NCBI RefSeq assembly: GCF_001808555.1
Contig: NZ_KV793801.1
Span: forward strand, 1 to 38,784
DNA length: 38,784 bases
Source: Porphyromonas sp. HMSC065F10
GTDB lineage: Bacteria; Bacteroidota; Bacteroidia; Bacteroidales; Porphyromonadaceae
Direction: 5' to 3'
Shown here: positions 8,664-16,297 of the stretch, piece after piece
How the letters are laid out: each line of letters opens with the position of its first letter
Numbering within the stretch: the stretch's first letter is position 1
The notes under the pieces: generated by a model
The model's database searches: none
Told to the model about the DNA's origin: nothing
What the model saw: the letters and a program-made list of their open reading frames with translations, nothing else
Position numbers and translations under genes: made by a program

Positions 8664-9020
8664 ATGAATAATAAGTTTTTCTACACTGTCGGGTCGCTCG
8701 CCTGCCTGATCTCGCTCTTCCTGAGGGTGAGAGGCGACCGGCTGGACATGCCCGACGGCGGGCTGCCGTGGGTGATGCACCTGATGCACCTACTGATCTG
8801 CGGCATTGCCCTCTACTACGTCTACAAGCGCCTGATGGAGCGGCCGCGGATCAGTCTCCTTGCGGTCCTGATGCTGGGTGTCGGGGTGGTCTTCAACCCC
8901 TTTTACGTCCCCGACTTCCCGCTCACCACATGGCTGATCATCGAGATCACGTCTATGGTCCTCTTCTTTGTCTGCTCCCTTAGAGAGAAGCTTCCTCTCC
9001 CCGGTGATGAGAAAAAGTAG
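8664..9020 (+). CDS. Small four-helix membrane protein (DUF6804-like)
   Basis: This is a 118-aa protein with four hydrophobic helices at about 5-22, 37-58, 63-83 and 88-107, and a charged C-terminus (LPGDEKK). The start at 8664 is preferred over 8592 because a -7 promoter box lies between them. The segment VVFNPFYVPDFPLTTWLIIEI resembles the conserved NP-x-P/W pattern recalled for DUF6804 small membrane proteins; that assignment is from memory and tentative. It overlaps the next gene by 14 nt, so the two are probably co-translated. Function is unknown. Confidence 0.65.
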   Translation: MNNKFFYTVGSLACLISLFLRVRGDRLDMPDGGLPWVMHLMHLLICGIALYYVYKRLMERPRISLLAVLMLGVGVVFNPFYVPDFPLTTWLIIEITSMVLFFVCSLREKLPLPGDEKK

Positions 9021-9630
9021 GCTTTCTCTCCTTCTCCTCCCCCTTTTCCTCCTCCTTGTCGGATGCGGTGAGGGCGTCCCTGACGATGAGGCGATCCTCG
9101 GTGAGGTCCGCTCAGTCCAGCACTTTGAGCTGACGGAGATGGAGCTGACGGAGAGCTTCATCATCCGCGGTAGCGGCACCACGATCGATGGCATCCGCTC
9201 CCTCAGCGAGGCGGCCGACTACGTCGACAACCTCCTCCGACCCGGTGACCGCATCGGGGTCTATGCCTTTACTCATACCGCCATCGCCTATATCGACCTG
9301 AGCGAACTCGGTACCGATAAGGTGCGGGTGGAGGGGAAGAAGGTGTGGCTCACCCTGCCGCCTGTGGAGGTGAAGCTTGCCGGACGCTCTCCCACGCTCG
9401 AGGTACTCCACGAGCGAGTCACAGGCTCGAAGCGTCCCATCACCTCGGAGGAGCGAAAGGAGCTGCAGGATGAGGCCTCCCGGCGGACCGCCGCTCGGCT
9501 ACGTCCGGGCAGTGCCACCTACGATATGCTGCGGCAGCGCGGGGAGCGACAGGCGACCGCCTACTTCCGGGGGTTACTGCACTCGCGTGGCTACGAGATG
9601 GTTCATATAGCTTTTGACCGCCATGAGTAA
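9007..9630 (+). CDS. DUF4230 lipoprotein
   Basis: This is a 207-aa predicted lipoprotein. The ATG at 9007 gives a signal peptide ending at Cys20 (LLLVGC); the longer frame from 8968 lies inside the previous gene. The pattern IAYIDLSEL, KVRVEGKKVWLTLPPVEV is the recognisable core of DUF4230, a family found beside membrane proteins in many bacteria with no known biochemical role. The C-terminal helix-rich part (about 130-190) is charged. The gene overlaps both neighbours by a few bases, so it sits in a tightly coupled three-gene unit. Confidence 0.75.
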   Translation: MRKSRLSLLLLPLFLLLVGCGEGVPDDEAILGEVRSVQHFELTEMELTESFIIRGSGTTIDGIRSLSEAADYVDNLLRPGDRIGVYAFTHTAIAYIDLSELGTDKVRVEGKKVWLTLPPVEVKLAGRSPTLEVLHERVTGSKRPITSEERKELQDEASRRTAARLRPGSATYDMLRQRGERQATAYFRGLLHSRGYEMVHIAFDRHE

Positions 9631-10255
9631 GCAGAGTAAAGGGCTGTACGTGATGGTCCTCATAGGGCTTGCCCTCCTCATCCTCGGGAGCGTCCTGGTC
9701 CTGCGGGGAGAGAGGGCTAAGGAGCGGACACGGCTCTCCCACCTCTACGATACGGTCATCACCGACATTACGGATGTGCTGCGGGTGACGGTGCTGGAGA
9801 GCGAGGAGGTGGTGCCGGTCAATTACCGCACCGGCCGGACTGAGGCCTTCGGGGTGGGGCACTACCGGACGAGGATCTACTTCGATGTGGAGCAGCTGGC
9901 GGCGGTGCAGCACGGGGATACGCTCTTCGTACGGCTGCCTCAGCCTGAGGTGGCGATCCTTGAGGATGAGACTCGGGGCTTCGTCTTAGTCGATGTCTGG
10001 AGCCGCGACTTGGGGACCAACCTCATCGGTCCAAGGCTCTCGACACAGCAGGAGAATGCGATGCGGCTGAAGGCGGTCGAGGAGGCGCGACGTCGCGTCT
10101 CCTCGGCAGAGAATCTCTCCCGTGCTCGGAGCGAAGCGGCAGCGGTCCTTGCCGATATGCTCTCCATCGTCCCCGGCACCGTCATCGTCTACACCTCCCC
10201 CTTCGATGCCCTGCCGGACTCTCCCGACCGGGTGCTGATGCCTAAGAAAAATTGA
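9623..10255 (+). CDS. Membrane-anchored DUF4230 protein
   Basis: This is a 210-aa protein with an N-terminal membrane anchor (about 9-27) and a periplasmic DUF4230-like region: YRTRIYFDVEQL, then DTLFVRLPQPEVAIL. The helix-rich C-terminal part (about 150-185) resembles that of its upstream neighbour. The ATG at 9623 overlaps the previous stop; an in-frame TTG at 9614 is the alternative. Two consecutive, divergent DUF4230 genes suggest a heteromeric pair. The stop lies 6 bp before MITE copy 2. Function is unknown. Confidence 0.72.
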   Translation: MSKQSKGLYVMVLIGLALLILGSVLVLRGERAKERTRLSHLYDTVITDITDVLRVTVLESEEVVPVNYRTGRTEAFGVGHYRTRIYFDVEQLAAVQHGDTLFVRLPQPEVAILEDETRGFVLVDVWSRDLGTNLIGPRLSTQQENAMRLKAVEEARRRVSSAENLSRARSEAAAVLADMLSIVPGTVIVYTSPFDALPDSPDRVLMPKKN

Positions 10256-10261
10256 CAGCTT

Positions 10262-10436
10262 GAGACCTTTGCAGAATACCCCATCTGCAGCGTCACTTTC
10301 GAGATTCGTGCTTGGTCATGTGCGTAAGCACACTCCCTTCGCCCTCACTCTCAGTCCCTTGCATCTGGGGCATTCTGCAAAGTCCCTGCCGAAAAAGCGG
10401 TGCTTTTTCGGCGAAAGACCATTTTGCAAAGGTCTT
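10262..10436 (+). repeat. 175-bp MITE-like repeat, copy 2
   Basis: It is the same length as copies 1 and 3 and differs from copy 3 at about seven positions. Inverted ends are AGACCTTTGCA. A perfect hairpin GCCGAAAAAGC-GGT-GCTTTTTCGGC lies at 10389-10413, and a smaller TGTGC-GTAA-GCACA hairpin lies about 70 bp earlier. It fills almost the entire gap between two convergent genes: 6 bp after one stop and 3 bp before the other. No exact target duplication is visible, only GCTT on each side with a one-base offset. Confidence 0.88.
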
Positions 10437-10439
10437 TGC

Positions 10440-11285
10440 TTATTGCTTCTCCGGGGTGCTGAGGTGAGCCTTGGCACCGAAGTGGGCGGCTCGGGCGGTG
10501 GCGGCTTCCACTTCGCCCTCCGCATTCTTTATCCCCACGTAGGTGCGGAAGTAGAGGTAGGTGGCGCTGATCGCCTCACGCGCTCGGGCATCGAGGGTAA
10601 AGCTCTTGCCCTGAGGCCCGAAGGAGGCTCGGATGGCAGTCGATGCGGGGGTGGCGTGGACAAAAGCACCCAGCCGCTCAGAGGCCTCGAGGGAGAGGGT
10701 CAGCCGCTCGTGGGTGACGCCGCCGGTGCGGAAGCGGTAGTTGAGCGCCTTGTCGTAAGGAATCGTGTCGCTGAGGACGTAGGTCCCTCCGGCCTCCTCC
10801 ATCAGTCGGAGGTAGGTGACGCCCTGAGCCTTGGGGGCTGAGGTGCCAGCGATGAGCTGTATCTTGCCGTCTGCCTTGATATAGGCATCGAGGAAGTTTG
10901 CCTCAGGATTGGCAGCTGAGGGGTCGTAGCCCCTGTATCGGAGGATGTTCTCATCCGGCATGCGGGGGTACTCAATCAGCTTGAAGAGCCGCTGCAGCGA
11001 GTCGAGGCGGGCGACGCCCTCCTCGGCGAGCGAGGTCATCCGGATCGAGTCGCGCCTTGCCGTGGCGGTGCGGACCAGCTGCTGCAGGTGGAGCGCCACC
11101 TTGCGCGTCTCCACGGCCCCGCTGTAGGTGCGGTGGAGAGAGTCGAGGAGCTGAGCCGAATGGCTGTAGTCGGAGTCCTGGTAGGCAATCTGCGCCTCGG
11201 CAAGGAGATGCTTGGCGGCGCGCTCCTCCTTACTGACGCAGCCGGTGAGGAGCAAGAGGATGATAAGTGCAAGTGTCGGTCTCAT
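10440..11285 (-). CDS. Putative lipoprotein, last gene of the mtaB operon
   Basis: This is a 281-aa predicted lipoprotein with a signal peptide ending at Cys16 (LLLTGC). Residues about 20-105 are helical and charged, with a TPR-like look (AEAQIAYQDSDYSHSAQLLDS). The remainder is probably beta-rich, with no motif I recognise. Its ATG overlaps the stop of the glycosyltransferase gene (ATGA), indicating translational coupling. It is convergent with the DUF4230 genes across MITE copy 2. Function is unknown. Confidence 0.7.
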   Translation of the reverse strand: MRPTLALIILLLLTGCVSKEERAAKHLLAEAQIAYQDSDYSHSAQLLDSLHRTYSGAVETRKVALHLQQLVRTATARRDSIRMTSLAEEGVARLDSLQRLFKLIEYPRMPDENILRYRGYDPSAANPEANFLDAYIKADGKIQLIAGTSAPKAQGVTYLRLMEEAGGTYVLSDTIPYDKALNYRFRTGGVTHERLTLSLEASERLGAFVHATPASTAIRASFGPQGKSFTLDARAREAISATYLYFRTYVGIKNAEGEVEAATARAAHFGAKAHLSTPEKQ

Positions 11286-12292
11286 GGTGATAGTCTGTCG
11301 TAGGTATGATGTCCTCGGAGGTGATACTCGAGGAGAATGGATCTAGGATAAAGTCGGCTGTAGGCGCGCTCCAGGTCGCTGCCACTGCGCACGGGGCGGA
11401 GTCTCCGTAGCTCTCTCCTGGCGCGCAGCACGGCCCGGGCATCGCCGAGGTGCCCGCGGAGGAGGAATTGGAGAGCGGCGATGTGGTCGAGCAGCCACCG
11501 CTTCCGCAGCGTGGAGCGGAGGACCCGGGAGGGGAGGTTCTTCTGCAGCATCAGGATGTTGTTTCGGAAGTTGAGGAAGGTCTTCCGCGGGTTGTCGGCG
11601 CTGAGCGACTTTCCACCCCAGTGGTAGACGACGCTCTCGGGGATGACGTAGAGGTCGTGCCCGGCAGCCTGCCAGCGCCAGCAGAGGTCGATCTCCTCCT
11701 GATGGGCGACAAAGGTCTCATCCAGTCCACCGGCGGCGAGGTAGGCCTCTCGTCGGCAGAGCATACAGGCACCGCTGGTCCAGAAGACCGGCATTGGCTC
11801 CGTCCCGTACTGCCCCCGATCCTCCTCGAGTGTGGAGAAGAGTCGCCCTCGGCAGAAGGGGTAGCCCAGCCGATCCATATAGCCTCCCAGTGCGCCGGCG
11901 TACTCGAGCCGCTTCGGCTCACGCTCCCAGCGGATCGTCGGCTGGACGGAGACCACCTCGGGGTGGCTGTCGAGGAAGGTGACCAGCGGCTCCAGCCAGC
12001 CCTTGGTCACGAGGACGTCGTCATTGAGGAGGCAGATGTAGTCGTACCCCTCCAGCTGAGCGATGGCCCTATTGTACCCGGCGGCAAAGCCAAGGTTGCT
12101 TCCGAGCGGAAGCGCCACCGCCCGAGGGTAGTCCCGCGCCAGTATCTCAAGGGAGTCATCCGTGCTGCCGTTGTCTGCCTCGATCACGTCTGCCAGCTCC
12201 GGGTCGGTATGCTCGAGCAGGGTCGGGAGGTAGTGCGGGATCAGCGTGGAGCCGTTCCAGTTGAGTACGATGACGGCAACCTTTTTCCTCAT
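11282..12292 (-). CDS. Family 2 glycosyltransferase
   Basis: This is a 336-aa GT-A fold glycosyltransferase. The N-terminus VAVIVLNWNGSTL is the typical GT2 nucleotide-binding start, followed by DNGSTDDS and SNLGFAAGYNRAI. The metal-binding DXD equivalent is LLNDDVLV (near residue 86). The acceptor-site part has GACMLCRREAYLAAGGLDE and the ED-like EEIDLCWR. A basic C-terminal tail (about 270-336) is probably membrane-associated. It likely adds sugar to a cell-surface glycan; substrate unknown. The start at 12292 overlaps the stop of mtaB (ATGA); the longer frame to 12427 lies inside mtaB. Confidence 0.9.
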   Translation of the reverse strand: MRKKVAVIVLNWNGSTLIPHYLPTLLEHTDPELADVIEADNGSTDDSLEILARDYPRAVALPLGSNLGFAAGYNRAIAQLEGYDYICLLNDDVLVTKGWLEPLVTFLDSHPEVVSVQPTIRWEREPKRLEYAGALGGYMDRLGYPFCRGRLFSTLEEDRGQYGTEPMPVFWTSGACMLCRREAYLAAGGLDETFVAHQEEIDLCWRWQAAGHDLYVIPESVVYHWGGKSLSADNPRKTFLNFRNNILMLQKNLPSRVLRSTLRKRWLLDHIAALQFLLRGHLGDARAVLRARRELRRLRPVRSGSDLERAYSRLYPRSILLEYHLRGHHTYDRLSP

Positions 12293-13605
12293 ATCAGTAC
12301 GCCCTCTACCAGGTCGGGATGTCCCGGCACCACGTGATCTGCCCGGACCGTGACCACCTCGCCCACGAGCCCCGACTGATAGGGGATCCGGACGCGGAGG
12401 TAATTCTCTGTATAGCCATAGAGCCACTCTTGCTCCTCCGGCTCCTCCACCAGCAGTCGACGCTCGCTCCCCACCTGGCTCCGGGTGAAGTGGCTCAGCT
12501 TGTGGTCGCTGATGGTGATCAGCCGATGTGCACGCCGGTGCTTCTCCTCGGGCGAGACCACCGGGGTGATCCGCAGCGCAGCGGTGCCCTTTCGCTCACT
12601 GTAGGGGAAGACATGGAGCTTGGAGACCGGCAGCCCGGCGATGAAGGCAGCGCTCTCCTCGAAGTCCGCCTCCTCCTCGCCCCGCATGCCGACGATCACG
12701 TCCACGCCGATGTAGGCGTCCGGCATCAGCTCGTGGATCAGCTCCACCTTGTGGGCAAAGACCTCCCGCCGATAGCGCCGCCGCATCAGGCGTAGCACCT
12801 TATCAGAGCCACTCTGCAGGGGGATGTGGAAGTGTGGGGCAAAGCGCTTGCTCCCCCGGACGAAGTCGATGATCTCGTCGGTGATGAGATTGGGCTCTAT
12901 GCTGGAGATGCGGAAGCGGTCGATCCCCTCCACGTTGTCTAATGCCTCTAAGAGCCGGAGGAAGGAGCTCCCGGTGTCTCGCCCGAAGTCGCCCACATTG
13001 ACCCCCGTCAGGACGATCTCCCGTCCCCCGTGCGCCGCCACCTGCTCGGCTCGGCGGACGAGGTCCGATACCTCGCCACTGCGGCTGTGGCCTCGGGCAA
13101 AGGGGATCGTGCAGTAGGAGCAGCAGTAGTCGCAGCCGTCCTGCACCTTGAGGAAGTGGCGTGTGCGCCCCTCCGATGAGACACTGGGGACAAAGGTGGT
13201 CGCCTCCTCGTAGGGAGACACCTCCACCGTATCGACCGCACTCAGGTGGTCAAGGTAGTGGAGTAGGGCGCCCTTCTCCTTCGCTCCTAGCACCAGGTCG
13301 ACGCCGGGGAGCTTGGCGTACCGCTGCGGCTGGAGCTGTGCCGAGCAGCCGGTGACGACGATCACCGCATCGGGATGGTCGCGGTGGGCTCGGCGGATCA
13401 GCTGCCGGCTCTTCCGGTCCGCCACCGAGGTGACGGAGCAGGTGTTGACCAGCACTAAGTCGGCAGACTCGCCCTCCTCGGCGAGGACCATACCCCGCTC
13501 TAAGAGTGCCTGCCCGAGGAATGAGGTCTCGGCAAAATTGAGCTTACAGCCCAGCGTGCAGAGGGCGACGCGCCGCCCCGTGTATGTAAATCCTTGCTCA
13601 CTCAT
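12289..13605 (-). CDS. mtaB: tRNA t6A37 methylthiotransferase MtaB
   Basis: This 438-aa radical-SAM enzyme adds a methylthio group to t6A at position 37 of ANN-decoding tRNAs. The N-terminal UPF0004 cluster starts with CTLGCKLNFAET, the signature that separates MtaB from MiaB. The radical-SAM CxxxCxxC motif is CDYCCSYC. The TRAM domain lies at the C-terminus. The ATG at 13605 is preferred over a GTG at 13614, because the -7 box TACCTTTG (minus strand, 13621-13614) ends at that GTG. It heads an ATGA-coupled operon with the glycosyltransferase and lipoprotein genes. Its promoter is divergent from the ABC importer, with MITE copy 3 between. Confidence 0.93.
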   Translation of the reverse strand: MSEQGFTYTGRRVALCTLGCKLNFAETSFLGQALLERGMVLAEEGESADLVLVNTCSVTSVADRKSRQLIRRAHRDHPDAVIVVTGCSAQLQPQRYAKLPGVDLVLGAKEKGALLHYLDHLSAVDTVEVSPYEEATTFVPSVSSEGRTRHFLKVQDGCDYCCSYCTIPFARGHSRSGEVSDLVRRAEQVAAHGGREIVLTGVNVGDFGRDTGSSFLRLLEALDNVEGIDRFRISSIEPNLITDEIIDFVRGSKRFAPHFHIPLQSGSDKVLRLMRRRYRREVFAHKVELIHELMPDAYIGVDVIVGMRGEEEADFEESAAFIAGLPVSKLHVFPYSERKGTAALRITPVVSPEEKHRRAHRLITISDHKLSHFTRSQVGSERRLLVEEPEEQEWLYGYTENYLRVRIPYQSGLVGEVVTVRADHVVPGHPDLVEGVLI

Positions 13606-13613
13606 AAGTAGCA

Positions 13614-13621
13614 CAAAGGTA
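13614..13621 (-). promoter_or_regulatory. -7 box of the mtaB operon
   Basis: TACCTTTG on the minus strand ends 8 nt before the ATG at 13605, implying a very short or absent leader. No clear -33 TTTG at the usual spacing is seen. Confidence 0.5.
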
Positions 13622-13680
13622 CCAAAAAGCAGTCCCGCCTTCTATCTCGGGGCTTTTGGGTACCTTCGCTTAGAATATAT

Positions 13681-13855
13681 GGGACCTTTGCATAATACCC
13701 CATCTGCAGCGTCACATTCGAGATTCGGGCTTGGTCATGTGCGTAAGCACACTCCCTTCGCCCTCACTCTCAGTCCCTTGCATCTGGGGTGTTCTGCAAA
13801 GTCCCTGCCGAAAAAGCGGTGCTTTTTCGGCGAAAGACCATTTTGCAAAGGGCTT
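13681..13855 (+). repeat. 175-bp MITE-like repeat, copy 3
   Basis: It has the same length and internal structure as copies 1 and 2. The ends are slightly decayed (GGGACCTTTGCA left, complement of AAGCCCTTTGCA right). TATAT flanks both sides (13676-13680 and 13856-13860), a candidate target-site duplication. It lies between the divergent mtaB and ABC-importer operons, only 27 nt from the start of the latter. Confidence 0.88.
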
Positions 13856-13882
13856 TATATGTTAAATGAGCCATATCGTATT

Positions 13883-14824
13883 ATGAAGAAGTCTCAGTCT
13901 CTACTACTAACTGTCGCCCTGCTGCTCACCCTTGCCCTCTCCGCCTGTGGTGGACAGAGGAAGGAGAGCACGCAACTGCCACCGCTAAAGATCGGTGCGA
14001 TGTCCTCGATGGACTACCTGCCCTACGTGGTGGCTGAGAAGATGGGGATCTACGACTCACTCGGTCTGGAGGTGGAGATCGTCAAGTTTTTCTCCGCCAA
14101 CGATCGGGATGCTGCCTTCCGTGCCGCCCAGGTGGATGGTACCGTCATCGACTATACCGGCGCCGCGATCCAGCATGCCGCCGGGATGCCTCTCGCACTC
14201 ATCACCGCTCACGATGGCTACTTCGAGATGATGGCAACCGGCGGGCTCACCACCATGGAGGATCTGAGAGGGAAAAAGGTGGGCGTCTCCCGCAATACGG
14301 TGATCGACTACTCTACCGACCTGATGCTCCGAGCTGCCGGCATGGAGCCGACGGACGTCGAGAAGCCGGAGGTAAATAAGATCCCCCTTCGGCTCGAGAT
14401 GATGGTCGGTGGAGAGCTGGACGGCTCAGTCTTCCCCGACCCTTTCATCACCATTGCGAAGTCCAAGGGCTTCGCCTCCCTCTCCTCCACAAGGGCGCTC
14501 GGCATCTCTGTCACCGGTACGATGATGCGGCGTGAGGCTCTGGACGAGAAGGCGGAGTCCGTGAAGCTCCTCCTCAGGGGGTACAATCTCGGCGTAGACT
14601 ACCTCCTCTCTCACCCCCGCTCGGAGTGGCAGTCGATCCTCGTCGAGGATGCCGGCATCCCCGAGGGGCTGGCTGACCGGGTCACCCTGCCGGACTATCG
14701 TCATGCGGTGCTCCCCTCAGACAAGGATATGGAGGAGACACTCACCTGGCTCCATGAGCATGACCTCGTCCCGGCGGACTATGCCGGAGAGGGACTGGTC
14801 GACGGCTCTTATCTCCCACAGTAA
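13883..14824 (+). CDS. NitT/TauT-type ABC importer, substrate-binding lipoprotein
   Basis: This is a 313-aa solute-binding protein of the NMT1/THI5-like class (nitrate, taurine, sulfonate or thiamine-precursor binding). The signal peptide ends at Cys22 (LALSAC). The core starts PPLKIGAMSSMDYLPYVVAEKMGIYDSLGLEVEI and continues with LRGKKVGVSRNTVIDYST. The frame stays open far upstream through MITE copy 3, but the signal peptide fixes the start at 13883 (an ATG at 13859 is less likely). First gene of an SBP-ATPase-permease-porin run. The true substrate cannot be read from sequence. Confidence 0.88.
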   Translation: MKKSQSLLLTVALLLTLALSACGGQRKESTQLPPLKIGAMSSMDYLPYVVAEKMGIYDSLGLEVEIVKFFSANDRDAAFRAAQVDGTVIDYTGAAIQHAAGMPLALITAHDGYFEMMATGGLTTMEDLRGKKVGVSRNTVIDYSTDLMLRAAGMEPTDVEKPEVNKIPLRLEMMVGGELDGSVFPDPFITIAKSKGFASLSSTRALGISVTGTMMRREALDEKAESVKLLLRGYNLGVDYLLSHPRSEWQSILVEDAGIPEGLADRVTLPDYRHAVLPSDKDMEETLTWLHEHDLVPADYAGEGLVDGSYLPQ

Positions 14825-14832
14825 CCGAGCCT

Positions 14833-15531
14833 ATGAGTCGGGTGACGATCAACCATCTCTCGGTCGCCTATAGGGGGCGACGAGGCGAGACGGTGGCGGC
14901 AGAGGATCTCTCCCTCACACTTGAGGACGGAGAGATCCTCGGGCTTACCGGTCCCTCGGGGTGCGGTAAGTCTACGCTCCTCCACGTCCTCTCGGGGATC
15001 ATCACCGACTACGAGGGGACAGTGCTGATCGATGATCTGCCCCCTGACCCCAAGGTCCACTCCGTGGCGCTGGTCCCTCAGGGACTGGCTCTCCTCCCGT
15101 GGATGACGGTGCGAGAGAATATTCTCCTTCCCCATACGCTTGGGGGAAAGGAGTGTCCCAATCTCTCCCACCTGGATGAGGTGCTGGAGACCCTCGAGAT
15201 CGCCCCCTTCGTCGATCGCTATCCGCGCGAATTAAGTGGCGGGCAACAGCAGCGGGTCGCTCTGGCGAGAGCGATGGTGCAGGACCCGGACCTGCTGCTC
15301 CTCGATGAGCCCTTCTCGGCACTCGACATCGGGACGGCAGAGCGGAGTAGGGCGCTCCTGCAGCACTTCCGCCGCAGGCTCGGGCTGACGACGATCCTCG
15401 TGAGCCACAATGTGGAGGAGATCGCCGGACTGGCCGAGCGGGTGATCGTCATGGGTGGCACGCCGGGACGCATCCTCTCTGAGACGAGAGGGGCATCGGC
15501 GGAGCGCATCGCAGAGGAGATCAAGTCATGA
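14833..15531 (+). CDS. NitT/TauT-type ABC importer, ATP-binding subunit
   Basis: This 232-aa ATPase has Walker A GPSGCGKST (40-48), the signature LSGGQQQRVALARA (from 134), Walker B LLLLDEP (Asp158, Glu159) and an H-loop SHNVEE. It starts 8 nt after the binding-protein stop. Its stop overlaps the permease start (ATGA). It powers import through the permease encoded next. Confidence 0.93.
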   Translation: MSRVTINHLSVAYRGRRGETVAAEDLSLTLEDGEILGLTGPSGCGKSTLLHVLSGIITDYEGTVLIDDLPPDPKVHSVALVPQGLALLPWMTVRENILLPHTLGGKECPNLSHLDEVLETLEIAPFVDRYPRELSGGQQQRVALARAMVQDPDLLLLDEPFSALDIGTAERSRALLQHFRRRLGLTTILVSHNVEEIAGLAERVIVMGGTPGRILSETRGASAERIAEEIKS

Positions 15532-16280
15532 GACCCGACAGCATCACCTACCGCTTCCTCGTCGGCACGCTGCTGATCAACGTGATCTGGTACGTTGCCT
15601 ACCTCCTCATCGGAGAGGGGGCCTTCGTCTCGCCTCTGGTGGTATACCGTCATCTGCCGGCACTTCTGGCGGGGAAGATGGGGCCGCACCTCCTGGCGAG
15701 TCTCTATCGGATCCTCCTCGGCATCCCCATGGCACTGCTGCTCGGTCTGGTCATCGCCTGGCTGATCTACAGCTATCGCCCCTTCGGGCGGGCGATGAAC
15801 GCCCTCACCTACCTCGCCTATCCGATCCCCAAGCTCGCCCTCCTGCCTATCGTGATGCTGATTGCCGGGCTGGGGGACGGCGGTAAGGTGGCGATGATTG
15901 TCCTGATCCTGGTTTTCCAGGTGATCGTCAACGTCCGCGACAGCCTCACGAACATCCCCCGGGAGAGCTTTCACATCGCCCGCTCTCTCGGTGCCGATAG
16001 GTGGCGTGTCCTGCGGTACATCCTCCTGCCGGCTGCGCTGCCGGATATCCTCTCCACCCTGCGTGTCGCCATCGGCACGGCGATCTCGGTCCTCTTTGTC
16101 ACCGAGACCTACGGCACGGAGCGCGGCATGGGGTACTTCATCACCGATGCGTGGATGCGCTTCGACTACATCGACATGTACGGCGGTATCGTCGTCCTGA
16201 GCATCACCGGATTTATCCTATTTATCCTTACAGACATAGCAGAGGAGCGCTTCTGTCGCTGGCGCTCTGCAGGTCACTAA
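15528..16280 (+). CDS. NitT/TauT-type ABC importer, permease subunit
   Basis: This 250-aa inner-membrane permease has about six hydrophobic helices. The EAA loop that contacts the ATPase is near residues 145-165 (FHIARSLGADRWRVLRYILL). It belongs to the BPD_transp_1 family. The start overlaps the ATPase stop (ATGA), giving a complete single-permease importer with a homodimeric layout. Confidence 0.9.
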   Translation: MRPDSITYRFLVGTLLINVIWYVAYLLIGEGAFVSPLVVYRHLPALLAGKMGPHLLASLYRILLGIPMALLLGLVIAWLIYSYRPFGRAMNALTYLAYPIPKLALLPIVMLIAGLGDGGKVAMIVLILVFQVIVNVRDSLTNIPRESFHIARSLGADRWRVLRYILLPAALPDILSTLRVAIGTAISVLFVTETYGTERGMGYFITDAWMRFDYIDMYGGIVVLSITGFILFILTDIAEERFCRWRSAGH

Positions 16281-16297
16281 ATGCACTTCTTTATCTT

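Noticed and set aside
10260-10841. Long plus-strand open frame through MITE copy 2 and the lipoprotein gene
   Set aside because: Both strands are open through the repeat and the rest is antisense to a lipoprotein gene with a clear signal peptide. The conserved peptide across MITE copies follows from DNA identity.
11450-12337. 295-aa plus-strand open frame opposite the glycosyltransferase
   Set aside because: The GT2 motifs and ATGA coupling fix the minus strand as coding.
13313-13882. Upstream extension of the ABC binding protein through MITE copy 3
   Set aside because: It would place a signal peptide and lipobox in the middle of the protein and runs antisense through mtaB. The start at 13883 is right.
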